A stretch of 64,000 bases of DNA from Palsa-295 sp963785585 (GTDB taxonomy: Bacteria > Acidobacteriota > Terriglobia > Acidiferrales > UBA7541): assembly GCA_963785585.1 (NCBI GenBank), contig CAWAVW010000001.1, forward strand, positions 62,001-126,000, given 5' to 3'. A model generated the notes under the pieces. The model made no database searches. It was not told where the DNA came from and was given only the letters and a program-made list of their open reading frames with translations. This document shows positions 35,901 through 44,411 of the stretch, in pieces (position 1 is the stretch's first letter; each line of letters opens with the position of its first letter). The translations under genes were made by a program, and so were the position numbers.

Positions 35901-36428
35901 CGCCGTGCGCCTCTCTCGAATCACCCGCAGCATGTCGGACACGCTGCGGCGCAGCTCCAGTTGGCTGACCACCTGCCGGCTCAATGCCAGCAGCGCTCGT
36001 CGCTGATCGGCGGACAAGTCGCGGGGAACCGTATCCACTACGCACAACGTCCCCAGCGCGAATCCATCCTGCGTCACCAGAGGCGCGCCGGCATAAAATC
36101 GAATGTGAGGCGGGCCGACGACGGTGGCGTTGTCTTTGAATCTTGGATCGGCCTGCGCGTCAGGCACCACCATCACTTCCGGTTTCAGAATCGCGTGCGC
36201 GCAGAAAGCCAAATCCCGAGGAGTTTCGTTGATTTCGAATCCAACTTTCGATTTGAACCATTGCCGGTCCGCATCGATCAAACTGACCATGGCGACCGGA
36301 ACTCCGCAAATTTCGGCGGCAAGCTTGGTCAGATCGTCGAATTCCTGCTCCGGTAAAGTGTCGAGGATTCCGTACCTGTGGAGGGTTTCGAGCCGAGCCG
36401 CTTCATTTGGGGGTAAAGCCGCTTTCAT
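32943..36428 (-). CDS. Hybrid sensor histidine kinase: GAF-PAS-GAF-HisKA-HATPase-REC-REC-HPt
   Basis: 1161 residues, no membrane helix, so cytosolic. Order: GAF (about 1-165), PAS (about 178-300), second GAF (about 305-465), a coiled linker, HisKA with the phospho-His in NMSHEIRTPMNAIVG, HATPase with N-box NLVGNAIKFT, G1 DTGIGIP and G2 GGTGLGLAI, receiver 1 (LVLLDGHMPSPNG), receiver 2 (LVLMDVQMPEMGG) and an HPt with the His in AHALKGSVGNFG. This is a complete internal phosphorelay. The first GAF has the ETPRDLAFCAHAI motif common in two-component GAF sensors, so a diffusible ligand or redox cue is likely. It is translationally coupled to the receiver/ATPase gene downstream, its probable output. 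Confidence 0.92.
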   Translation of the reverse strand: MKAALPPNEAARLETLHRYGILDTLPEQEFDDLTKLAAEICGVPVAMVSLIDADRQWFKSKVGFEINETPRDLAFCAHAILKPEVMVVPDAQADPRFKDNATVVGPPHIRFYAGAPLVTQDGFALGTLCVVDTVPRDLSADQRRALLALSRQVVSQLELRRSVSDMLRVIRERRTAEEELAQFFSLSLDMLCISGFDGRFKHINPAWEKTLGIPMEELLARPYVDFIHPDDVASTLREAKKIEDGASTISFENRYRCSDGSYLWLLWKATPNPAQKLIYAVARDITQRKQVERLHATGYAVTRVLAEAESLESAASMILMSICEGLGWELGALWRVNETENCLRCMSVWHVPQLQFPNFEFATRQLSFKKGVGLPGWVWESSLPAWMPDVPKEDNFPRKAVALEDGLHAAFAFPIRAGDQVMGVIEFFSRETRKIEPELLDMFDSIGSQIGQFMERRRAEMELHLYADYLEAARRAQEEDARRLAQLVKELEVAKTRAEEGTRAKSEFLANMSHEIRTPMNAIVGMTELALETKLTPEQKDYLQTVRTSAASLLNLINDILDFSKVEARKEELDRVEFKLRDTLEDSVRTLAVRAEQKKLELATHVAASVPDDLIGDPDRLRRIVVNLVGNAIKFTERGEVVLHAEFESLSNTDVVIHFTVVDTGIGIPADKQQRVFEAFAQADSSTTRKYGGTGLGLAISAKLTELMGGRIWLESDEGRGSRFHFTARFELAAAAHAPTQIVPVTIQGMRALVADDNASSRGILVEMLTNWRMAPAAAADGKSALKAMEKAAIEGNPFRLVLLDGHMPSPNGFEVAEQIKKNPALRNASVILLTAAGQHENASRLRNAGAAATVPKPVKQSELWDVIATVLHMPGSEKAATAASRKPARAVGRALRILLAEDNPVNQQLALQLLEKRGHSVIVAENGRQAIEAIDRHAFDLVLMDVQMPEMGGLEATEAVREKEKATGAHLPIVAMTAHAMEGDRERCLQSGMDGYVAKPIDPKSFLRTVEQYATLGTTVEPTRSESEEAAKKCLDAAALLGRFTGNRKLLGDIVKTFREDCPEMMARIREALKKHDPRAVADAAHALKGSVGNFGATAAFETAREIEKGARQGTLDGTWDKYATLEDDIAQLLPALQELGSPKKPTKRRRPLHSSGRKR

Positions 36429-36576
36429 GGCAGGTGGCTCGAATTCGGCCTGCGGGCAATCTTATGGCGGTGCTATCGTCAAGTCAACGAATGCCGCACC
36501 GTCGAATCTCCGTGTTTCGAACCGCGCGTATGCACGGCCGAGCATCGTTTGCCGCCCGAGCGTCAAATCAAAATAA

Positions 36577-38784
36577 CTACTTTAGTGACGTCTTGCCTTT
36601 GAGCGGAAAATCTTGCGACGATCCGCCGACCAGGAACGAATACTCGCCGGGAAGAAGCTTCCACGCCTTCGAAGCTTCGTCGTAAATCGACAGGTACGCA
36701 CGGCTCACCTGCACCGTCACTTCCTTGCTTTCTCCCGGCCCAAGAGCAACTTTGCTGAAACCGACGAGCCGCTTCGGCGGCTCATCGGCAGCCGCGGGTA
36801 GCGCGGCATACACTTCGGCTGTTTCCACGCCCGCACGGTTGCCGGTGTTCTTCACCGTGAAGCTCACGCTCGTCGGATCGCCCGCCGAAACCTTCAGCCC
36901 CGAATAGCTGTACGTCGTGTACGAAAGTCCAAATCCGAACGGAAACAACACCGGCTTTTTCTCCGCGTCGTACCACTTATACCCAACCTTCAATCCCTCG
37001 TCGTACGTCACACTAAAGCTCGGCTTGGTCTCGGCGGCCTTCATGAACGAAGCCATCCCGCCGCCCCCTGGCGCGGGCTTTACGAGTGTGGGATGCGGCA
37101 GGTCCGATTCGCTCAGCGGAAACGTCATCGGCAACTTCGCGCTCGGATTCACGTCGCCGAACAATAGATTGGCCACCGCATCCGCGCCCTTGCTCCCCGC
37201 GTACCATGCTTCCAACACTCCGCTTACTTTGTCGATCCACGGCATCGTCACCGCCGTTCCTGTTTCGAGCACCACGATCGTCCGTGGGTTCGCGGCCGCT
37301 ACTTGTGCGATCAGCGCATCCTGCTTATCCGGCAGCGAAAGATTCGGCAAGTCCATTCCTTCGCTTTCCCATTGATACGCGAACACGATCGCCACATCCG
37401 AATTCTTCGCCAGCGCAGCGGCCGCCGCCGGATCGGCCCCCGAATCGAACTGCACTTTCGCTCCCGGAGCTTTCGCGATCACCGCCTTCAGCGGCGAGGT
37501 GGGAAACCAGACTTGCTCCTGCCATTTCGCCGGCGGAAGTCCCGGTGGATCCACTTGCGCCGATCCGCCGCCCGAAATCATGCCCGTATCCGCGTTCATC
37601 CCGATAATCGCAATCGATTTCACCGCCGACCGATCGAGCGGCAGCACGCCGTTCGCGTTCTTGAGCAACACCGAACTTTGCTCCGCGATCTTCCGCGAAA
37701 TTTCGAACCCGCCTTCCACATCGACCACGCTGCGCTGCGGAGGGAAGTCGATAATCCCGCTCGCAAATTCCGACCGCAGGATCCGGTGAACGTGCTCGTC
37801 CAGTTCCGCCATCGGAACTTTTCCCGCCTGCACCGCATCCTTCAGCGCCGTCCCGAAAAATCCTTCGCCGGGTTGTTCATTATCCAGTCCCGCAGCCGAC
37901 GCCTTAATGGTGCTGTGCGTTCCGCCCCAATCGGACAGCACAAATCCCGGAAACGCCCAATCCTTCTTCAACACATCGGTCAACACATACTTGTTCTGGC
38001 AGGAGTAATCGCCGTTTATGGCGTTGTAGGAACACATCACTGCTGTCGGATTTCCAATCTGAATTCCAATGTGGAACGCGAGAAGGTCGCTTTCCTGCAG
38101 CGCCCGAATTCCGATGATCGCGTTCACTTCGTTGCGCCCGCTTTCCTGATCGTTTAGCACGTAGTGCTTGATGTCACCCAAAACGTGCTGCCCCTGCTCG
38201 CACTTGATTCTGTTTCCCACAAGTGTGCCGGCCAAAATCGGATCTTCGCCCATATATTCAAACGTGCGGCCGTTTCGCGGCTCGCGCGTCAAATTCGTTC
38301 CGCCCCCGAGCGTCATGTTGAATCCCTGCGCTCGCAGCTCGCGGCCGATCAGCGCGCCGTATTCGCACGCCGCTTCGATATCCCAACTTGCGGCCGACGC
38401 CAGATTCGAAGGCAGCGCCGTCGAGTAGCGCCCATTCGTTGCGCTGTTCCGCACTCCGTACGCCGCGTCGCTCATTTGAATCGTGGGAATTCCCAGGCGC
38501 GGCACACCCAGCACCCATCCGGCGCCGCCGTTGCTCATATAGTCGTTCGCCTTCGGCTTGCCCCATCCGCGCATTCCCTGCCCATGAACCAAATCAATCT
38601 TCTCGTCGAGCGTCATTTCTTTCAGCACCATGTCCGCGCGCGCGTCCGGCGACAAGCTGGTGTCCGACCACGGATGCTTCTCTTCCGGCGGAGGCGCCTG
38701 CCGCTGCGCCAGCGCCGAACCAGCCATCGCTACAAACAGTGACGAAATCACGAGCAGCCGCGACACCGATGCCTTCATCATCAT
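36577..38784 (-). CDS. Secreted GH3 beta-glucosidase-type glycosidase
   Basis: 735 residues from ATG 38784 (AGGA 5 bases upstream, between tandem ATGs). Signal peptide with cleavage near ALAQR. GH3 N-domain with the sugar-binding KHYVLNDQESGRN and the nucleophile Asp in GFVLSDWGGTHS, then the GH3 C-domain (VLLKNANGVLPLDR, EWESEGMDLPNL-like) and a fibronectin type III-like domain at the end (GVETAEVYAALP). The family removes terminal beta-linked glucose or xylose from oligosaccharides. It lies alone upstream of the kinase gene (148 bp gap), same strand. With the GH67 enzyme it points to hemicellulose or glucan use. Confidence 0.92.
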   Translation of the reverse strand: MMMKASVSRLLVISSLFVAMAGSALAQRQAPPPEEKHPWSDTSLSPDARADMVLKEMTLDEKIDLVHGQGMRGWGKPKANDYMSNGGAGWVLGVPRLGIPTIQMSDAAYGVRNSATNGRYSTALPSNLASAASWDIEAACEYGALIGRELRAQGFNMTLGGGTNLTREPRNGRTFEYMGEDPILAGTLVGNRIKCEQGQHVLGDIKHYVLNDQESGRNEVNAIIGIRALQESDLLAFHIGIQIGNPTAVMCSYNAINGDYSCQNKYVLTDVLKKDWAFPGFVLSDWGGTHSTIKASAAGLDNEQPGEGFFGTALKDAVQAGKVPMAELDEHVHRILRSEFASGIIDFPPQRSVVDVEGGFEISRKIAEQSSVLLKNANGVLPLDRSAVKSIAIIGMNADTGMISGGGSAQVDPPGLPPAKWQEQVWFPTSPLKAVIAKAPGAKVQFDSGADPAAAAALAKNSDVAIVFAYQWESEGMDLPNLSLPDKQDALIAQVAAANPRTIVVLETGTAVTMPWIDKVSGVLEAWYAGSKGADAVANLLFGDVNPSAKLPMTFPLSESDLPHPTLVKPAPGGGGMASFMKAAETKPSFSVTYDEGLKVGYKWYDAEKKPVLFPFGFGLSYTTYSYSGLKVSAGDPTSVSFTVKNTGNRAGVETAEVYAALPAAADEPPKRLVGFSKVALGPGESKEVTVQVSRAYLSIYDEASKAWKLLPGEYSFLVGGSSQDFPLKGKTSLK

Positions 38785-38861
38785 GCCCATCCTGTCATCT
38801 CGAATGTGTAGACCCCGCAACAACGAGCGCCGCTAGCTTAACGCAATCGCGCGGCCGCGGC

Positions 38862-39974
38862 TCAATTTTCCCTCAGCCACTCGTCAATCCGACCGAGCGC
38901 CGCCTGCAACTGATCCGCGTGGCTCCCAAAACCAAACCTCAAAAACGACGGCATCCCAAACTGCTCGCCCGAAACCATCAGCACGCTTTTCTTCGCCTTG
39001 AGTTCAACGGCCATGCGTGCTGAATTCCGGCCGTCGCGCAATCCCGCCCACGCAATCGCACCCGCCTTTGGAGCGATGTGCGAAAAAACTTCCTTGCGAC
39101 TGTCGAGCCAGGCCGCCAGCGGCGGGTAGTTCGCGTTGAGTATATCGCGCGTCCGTTTCAGAATCGCCTCGCGCCGCTCCCGTTCCAGCGCCACACAAGC
39201 CAGGCGATCCGTCAGCATGGTCGGCCCGATGCTGGTGTAATCGTGGTAGCTCCACAATTTTTCTACCATCGCCGGCGGCCCAATCACCCACCCGGTCCGC
39301 AACCCCGGCATTCCGTACGCCTTGGAAAGTCCTCCGGTGCACAACACGCGCTCGTAGCCGCCCCAAAACGTCGGCGTCGTCTCGCCCTTCAATTCTGCGC
39401 CGCGATACACTTCATCCGCCAGTACCCAGGCTCCCACCTTCGCCGCCGCGCTCACAATCGCTTCGCGCATATCTTCCCGCAACACCGCGCCGGTCGGATT
39501 ATTCGGATTGCAAATCGCGATCAATTTCGTTTTGGGCGTCACCACGCGCGGCAAATCGTCCACATTGATTCCCCAATCGAGAGACTCCCGCAGCCACAGC
39601 GGCTTCACCGTCGCGCCAAATCCACGCGCCACTCCTGCCATTTGCATGTAATTCGGCACCATGAAAACAATCTCGTCGCCCGGCTCGATCAGCGCCCAGG
39701 TCGAAACGAAATTGGCTTCCGATCCGCCGCATGTGACCAGCACATTTTCCGCACGGGCTCCGGGATACATTTCAGCGACGCGGGAACGCAACTCCTCGCT
39801 TCCATTTGTCTGCGGGTACAGCAGCGGCACATCGAGAATCTTCCGGAGTTGCTCCGCATCCGGGACCAGCTCGCGCGTAGTCAGCGGGTGCACTCCGCTC
39901 TCCGACAAATTCAGTTCAACCTTGTTCTCCCAAACCGATTGCCAGCGCTCCAGCTCGAATGGCTCGATCTGCAT
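38862..39974 (-). CDS. Class I/II PLP-dependent aminotransferase
   Basis: 370 residues of the fold-type I aminotransferase family. NPNNPTG and DEVYRG bind the cofactor ring and substrate, and GLSKAYGMPGLRTGW holds the Schiff-base lysine. The N-terminus has LNLSESGVHPLT and a YPQTNGSEELRSRVAEMY helix. No signal peptide, so cytosolic, unlike the HisC-like protein further on. It resembles broad aspartate/aromatic or capreomycidine-synthase-like branches, and the substrate cannot be fixed from sequence. It is divergent from the methyltransferase gene with 178 bp between starts. Confidence 0.85.
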   Translation of the reverse strand: MQIEPFELERWQSVWENKVELNLSESGVHPLTTRELVPDAEQLRKILDVPLLYPQTNGSEELRSRVAEMYPGARAENVLVTCGGSEANFVSTWALIEPGDEIVFMVPNYMQMAGVARGFGATVKPLWLRESLDWGINVDDLPRVVTPKTKLIAICNPNNPTGAVLREDMREAIVSAAAKVGAWVLADEVYRGAELKGETTPTFWGGYERVLCTGGLSKAYGMPGLRTGWVIGPPAMVEKLWSYHDYTSIGPTMLTDRLACVALERERREAILKRTRDILNANYPPLAAWLDSRKEVFSHIAPKAGAIAWAGLRDGRNSARMAVELKAKKSVLMVSGEQFGMPSFLRFGFGSHADQLQAALGRIDEWLREN

Positions 39975-40152
39975 TTCTTTCGCTCCCGGCTATGCTTGCA
40001 GCGCTCCGCAATGTAAGCGAGCCGTCCTGGTTTCCCAAGCAAATTCGCAACGAAACGAAACCCGCGCATCACCCGCGACAAATCCGGCGCCGCGGTGCAA
40101 AATGGCAAGTGGATCGCCTACGGCAAATCAGACCTTTCAGGAGTCGTCCCGA

Positions 40153-41184
40153 ATGGCCAGCTCCGACCGGCAGCCCGAAGCAAAGCCCACACCGGAAAAA
40201 ATAATCGACGCGCTCAACGGGTTCCAGCGCACGGCAGCCGTAAAGTCCGCCATCGAACTCGATCTTTTCACCGCCATCGGCCAGGGCGCTGCCTCACCCG
40301 ACGCGCTTGCTGCAATCACCAAAGCTTCCGTGCGCGGCCTTCGTATTCTCTGCGACTACCTCACCGTTCAGGGCTTGCTCATCAAGCAAAACAGCGCTTA
40401 TTCGCTCACTCCTGATTCGCAAGCCTTTCTCGATCGCCGTTCCCCTTCGTGCATGGCCGATGCGGCGATGGGTTTTGTCGCCTCGAACCACATGCTCCGG
40501 TCCTTCGATTCGCTCACGGCGTCGGTCCGCAAAGGCGGCACGGCCATCAGCACCGAGGGCACAATGGCGCCCGACGATCCGCTCTGGGTCAACTTCGCCG
40601 TCTCCATGGCCGTCATGCAGTTGCCGCTCGCACACGCCGTCGCAAAGGTTTTGAATGCCGAGGCCGCTCCGCCATGGAAAATTCTAGACGTCGCCTCCGG
40701 TCACGGCTTGTTCGGGATTGCCATCGCCCGGAAAAATTTGAAAGCCGAGATTTATTCGCAGGATTGGGCGCCCGTTCTCGAAGTCGCTCAAAAAAATGCC
40801 GACGCCGCCGGCGTGAGCGCGCGCTTTCACCGATTGCCCGGCAGCGCGTTCGATATCGATCTTGGCTCGGGCTACGATCTCGTCCTGCTGACCAACTTTC
40901 TTCAGCTCCTCGATCGCAAAACCATCGAACCGTTCCTTAAGAAAGTTTTTGCGGCTCTGAAACCCGGCGGCCGCGTCGTCACCGTCGGATTTATTCCCAA
41001 CAACGATCGAATTTCACCGCCAGTGTCCGCGGCTTTCTCGCTCAACATGCTCGCCATCACGCCCGGCGGCGATGCGTATTCGGTGGGAGACTACGAGGAA
41101 ATGTTTCGCGCGGCAGGATTCAAAAGCAACGAAAAGATCGCGTTGCCGAATGCACAGCAACAACTCATTCTTTCAACCAGGTAA
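40153..41184 (+). CDS. SAM-dependent O-methyltransferase (acetylserotonin/caffeic-acid type)
   Basis: 343 residues from ATG 40153, with AGGAG about 10 bases before it. The N-terminal winged-helix dimerisation domain (about 12-95: ALNGFQRTAAVKSAIELDLF, LRILCDYLTVQGLL) is followed by a Rossmann methyltransferase domain with motif I ILDVASGHGLFG and a later LKPGGRVVTVGF. The family methylates hydroxyls on small aromatic or polyketide-like molecules. No biosynthetic partners stand beside it, so its acceptor is unknown. The His that serves as base in plant enzymes is not obvious. Confidence 0.85.
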   Translation: MASSDRQPEAKPTPEKIIDALNGFQRTAAVKSAIELDLFTAIGQGAASPDALAAITKASVRGLRILCDYLTVQGLLIKQNSAYSLTPDSQAFLDRRSPSCMADAAMGFVASNHMLRSFDSLTASVRKGGTAISTEGTMAPDDPLWVNFAVSMAVMQLPLAHAVAKVLNAEAAPPWKILDVASGHGLFGIAIARKNLKAEIYSQDWAPVLEVAQKNADAAGVSARFHRLPGSAFDIDLGSGYDLVLLTNFLQLLDRKTIEPFLKKVFAALKPGGRVVTVGFIPNNDRISPPVSAAFSLNMLAITPGGDAYSVGDYEEMFRAAGFKSNEKIALPNAQQQLILSTR

Positions 41185-41219
41185 AATCGCTATCGTGTTC
41201 GGCGGAAGCGGCCCGTTCG

Positions 41220-43703
41220 TTATGCCTTGTCGGGCCCGCCAAACGCCAGCGCCACCAGTGTGTGCTGCTCCATTTCATGCGCTTTGTGCGATCCCGTCGC
41301 CGGACTCGCGCTCGCCGACCGCTTCACCGTCAGCACCGAATGGCCGGGCGTCAAATGCTCCAGGCGTGGCTGCACAAACGCCAGCGCGCCCATGTTTGCC
41401 GGCTCTTCCTGCACCCACACAAACTCATGTGCGTTCGGATGCCTGTTCAACTCCGCGGTAATCTCGGCGTCGGGAAACGGATACATCTGCTCCAAAAACA
41501 CGATCGCGGTGGACTCGTCTTTCCGCTTCTTACGCTCGGCAACCAGCTCGTGCCCGATTTTCCCCGTGCAGAAAAGAATCCGTGTCGCCGACCCGTCGCC
41601 GCTGTCCGGAATCACCGTCTGAAACTTTGCCGCGGACAATTCCGCGAGCGAAGACGACGCCGCGGGATTTCTTAACATGCTCTTCGGCGTGAATACGATC
41701 AGCGGTTTACGCCACGATTGCAACGCCTGGCGCCGCAACAGATGAAAATACTGCGCCGCGGTGGATGGCTGGCACACCTGAATATTGTCTCGCGCCGCCA
41801 GTTGCAAAAACCGCTCGATGCGCGCGCTCGAATGCTCCGGCCCCTGTCCCTCATATCCGTGCGGCAGCAGCATCGTCACACCGGACAACAAGTTCCATTT
41901 GTCTTCGCCCGCTGTCACAAATTGGTCGATGATGATCTGCGCGCCGTTCGCAAAATCGCCAAACTGCGCTTCCCACAGCACCAGGGCTTCGGGATAATCG
42001 CGGCTGAATCCATATTCGAAACCAAGCACCGACGCCTCTGACAGCGTCGAGTTGTAAGCTTCAAACCAGGCTTGATCCGCCGTCAAATGCTCCAGCGGCA
42101 CATATTCCTCTTCCGTCTCGATATCGATCAACGCCGCGTGCCGCTGATTGAACGTCCCGCGCCGGCTGTCTTGCCCCGAAATTCGCACCGGCGTCCCCTG
42201 CTCGAGCAAAGAACCAAACGCCAGCGCTTCCGCCATTCCGTAATCCAGCGCCCGTTTGCCCTGCGCCATTTCCAGGCGCTGTTCCAGCAATTTTTTTACT
42301 TTCGGATGGATATGAAATCCTTCCGGATACGCTACCAGCCGCTCGCCAATCTTCGCCAGCGTCTCGGTCGGCACGCCGGTTTCCACTTCGTACTTGCTGT
42401 AATATCGCCCGCCCTTGAATGCGTCCCAATATTCCGGCATCTTCCGCATCGGCGGATTTTTTTCCAGCTCCAGCGCGTGCTTCTGCGCCGCGTCCAGGTC
42501 TTCGCGTACGTCGTCAACGATTCGCGTCGCGTCCTGCCCTGTTTTTTCGGCATACATCTGCCAAATCGGCGCCCGATCCTGAATCTTCCGGTACCGCAGC
42601 GGCTGGGTGATTGTCGGATCGTCCACTTCGCTGTGCCCGTGTTTGCGATATCCGATTAAATCGACGATCACCGCCGAACCAAATGTGTAGCGGTATTCGA
42701 GCGCTAACCGGCCCACGCGCACGACCGCTTCCGGATCTTCCGCGTTCACGTGGAAAATCGGAATCGGCAATCGCTTCCCCAGGTCCGAAGAAAATCGCGA
42801 AGACTGCGAATCCCGCGGAATGGTCGTAAACCCGATCAAATTATTCACGATGATGTGAATGGAACCGCCTACGGTGAACCCTTCCACGCCCGCCATGTTC
42901 AGCGTTTCGGCCACAATTCCCTGGCCCGCGAACGCCGCATCGCCGTGCATGATCACCGGCAAAATCTGCGGACGGCCGTTTTCCCTTCCGATGCGCGTTT
43001 GCTTCGCTCGCGTCCTGCCGATCGCTACAGGATCCACCGCATCCAGATGGCTGGGGTTCGAAACCAGATGAATCTCGATCGTCTTGCCGCTCGGCGCGGC
43101 AAAATCGCCCGTCGCGCCCATATGGTATTTCACGTCGCCGCCGCCCAGCACGCTGCGAGGGTCCACATCTTCAAATCGCGCGAACACTTCCGCTGCTCCG
43201 CGCCCCACGATGTGCACCATTACGTTCAAGCGCCCGCGGTGGCTCATCGCCAGCACCGCTTGCGCCGCACCATGATCGCTCGCGCCGCTGAGGATCGAAT
43301 CGAGCAGCGGCAACAGCGCCGCTTCGCCCTCCAGCGAGTAACGCTTGGTCCCCAAATACCGCGTCTGCAACACTTGTTCGAAAATCTCGGCCCGGATCAG
43401 CCATTCTAAAATTCGTTTCCGGTCCGGCTCCGGAACTTCCGTTTCCATCCGCTCCTGGATCCACTGGCGTTTCGCCGCGTCGGGAATGTGCATGAATTCG
43501 GCGCCAATGCTCCCGCAATAAAACCGTCGAGCCGCGTCCGCCTCGGGTCCGGTCACATCCAACTCGGGCATCGGCAGCGGCGCCAGATCGCCCAGCGGGT
43601 CCACATTCGCCTGCAGGTAACCCCACCGGCGAAATGCGTCCCAAATTCGGTCGTTTGCTTCCTTGGAAATTGCGGTATCCACCAACGCTTGGCCACGGCT
43701 CAT
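41220..43703 (-). CDS. sucA: 2-oxoglutarate dehydrogenase E1 component
   Basis: 827 residues. Thiamine-diphosphate motifs are intact: AMSHRGRLNVM, GDVKYHMG, and the Mg-binding GDAAFAGQG ... NNLIGFTT; the transketolase-like beta domain has GQDSRRGTF and WEAQFGDFANGA, and the C-terminus has RSASASPATGSHKAHE. It lacks the roughly 70-residue N-terminal segment that binds E2 in E. coli SucA, starting at the DPLG region. It decarboxylates 2-oxoglutarate in the TCA cycle. sucB (E2) and lpd are not adjacent, so it would be expressed alone. ATG 43703; a short intergenic gap separates it from the DinB gene. Confidence 0.95.
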   Translation of the reverse strand: MSRGQALVDTAISKEANDRIWDAFRRWGYLQANVDPLGDLAPLPMPELDVTGPEADAARRFYCGSIGAEFMHIPDAAKRQWIQERMETEVPEPDRKRILEWLIRAEIFEQVLQTRYLGTKRYSLEGEAALLPLLDSILSGASDHGAAQAVLAMSHRGRLNVMVHIVGRGAAEVFARFEDVDPRSVLGGGDVKYHMGATGDFAAPSGKTIEIHLVSNPSHLDAVDPVAIGRTRAKQTRIGRENGRPQILPVIMHGDAAFAGQGIVAETLNMAGVEGFTVGGSIHIIVNNLIGFTTIPRDSQSSRFSSDLGKRLPIPIFHVNAEDPEAVVRVGRLALEYRYTFGSAVIVDLIGYRKHGHSEVDDPTITQPLRYRKIQDRAPIWQMYAEKTGQDATRIVDDVREDLDAAQKHALELEKNPPMRKMPEYWDAFKGGRYYSKYEVETGVPTETLAKIGERLVAYPEGFHIHPKVKKLLEQRLEMAQGKRALDYGMAEALAFGSLLEQGTPVRISGQDSRRGTFNQRHAALIDIETEEEYVPLEHLTADQAWFEAYNSTLSEASVLGFEYGFSRDYPEALVLWEAQFGDFANGAQIIIDQFVTAGEDKWNLLSGVTMLLPHGYEGQGPEHSSARIERFLQLAARDNIQVCQPSTAAQYFHLLRRQALQSWRKPLIVFTPKSMLRNPAASSSLAELSAAKFQTVIPDSGDGSATRILFCTGKIGHELVAERKKRKDESTAIVFLEQMYPFPDAEITAELNRHPNAHEFVWVQEEPANMGALAFVQPRLEHLTPGHSVLTVKRSASASPATGSHKAHEMEQHTLVALAFGGPDKA

Positions 43704-43767
43704 AAAAGTCCTTGAAACAACCCGCTAATTATATCAACGAAGCTCATTCCCACGCGAAATTGCCCCA

Positions 43768-44247
43768 CTAATTTCCTTCCCACGCACCCACGGCGCGCCG
43801 TACCAACACGAGCTGGCCCAGATGGTAGGCGTTATGGTCAGCCAGCAGAAGCACTTGCCGTAAGATCGTTTGCCCGCTGCCGTGCGGAATCTTCCTGAAT
43901 AAATCCATCTTCGGATTCGACACCAGCTTCGCCATCGCTTTCATGTCCTTCAGCAATCGCGCCGCGCTGTCGTCCCACTCCTTCTCGCTCGCCGGAGCCG
44001 CATTTGCGGGCCAATAGCCCGATGGCCATTCCGGCGATGTATGCTTCGCATTCCGCGAAAATTCCAGGATATCCCGCTGCGCGATTCGCGCGTGCTCCAG
44101 AAGCTCCCACGCCGAATGCGGCATTCCCGCCGGACGGATTCCGGCCTTCGCGAATTCCATGCCCGCGAGCACTGTCTTCCAATCCGCATGGGCCTCGCCC
44201 CACGTCAACACCTTCACCAGATATCCACGCAGCGCTTTTTCTTTCAT
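43768..44247 (-). CDS. DinB-family metal-binding four-helix protein
   Basis: 159 residues from ATG 44247 with AAGGAG 8 bases upstream. The DinB/YfiT-like four-helix bundle is recognised from HSAWELLEHARIAQRDIL (first His ligand region) and DHNAYHLGQLVLVRR (the C-terminal His pair). Members bind a divalent metal; some are thiol transferases (bacillithiol or mycothiol type), and many are of unknown function. It is divergent from the HisC-like gene (164 bp), and nothing in the context narrows the role. Confidence 0.82.
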   Translation of the reverse strand: MKEKALRGYLVKVLTWGEAHADWKTVLAGMEFAKAGIRPAGMPHSAWELLEHARIAQRDILEFSRNAKHTSPEWPSGYWPANAAPASEKEWDDSAARLLKDMKAMAKLVSNPKMDLFRKIPHGSGQTILRQVLLLADHNAYHLGQLVLVRRAVGAWEGN

Positions 44248-44411
44248 GGCCCCACTCCTTGCTGGTCATCACAAGTATTTCACATCGAGGGCGTCGTTGT
44301 GCAACCGCAGCGTCTCGCTGTCTGGCTGCGCTCGATTCGTTCCTTGATGAACCGCTCTCGCCCACGTATTATGCGCTCCAGTTCGCGTGACCCCGCCGCT
44401 CGGAGCGCTCG

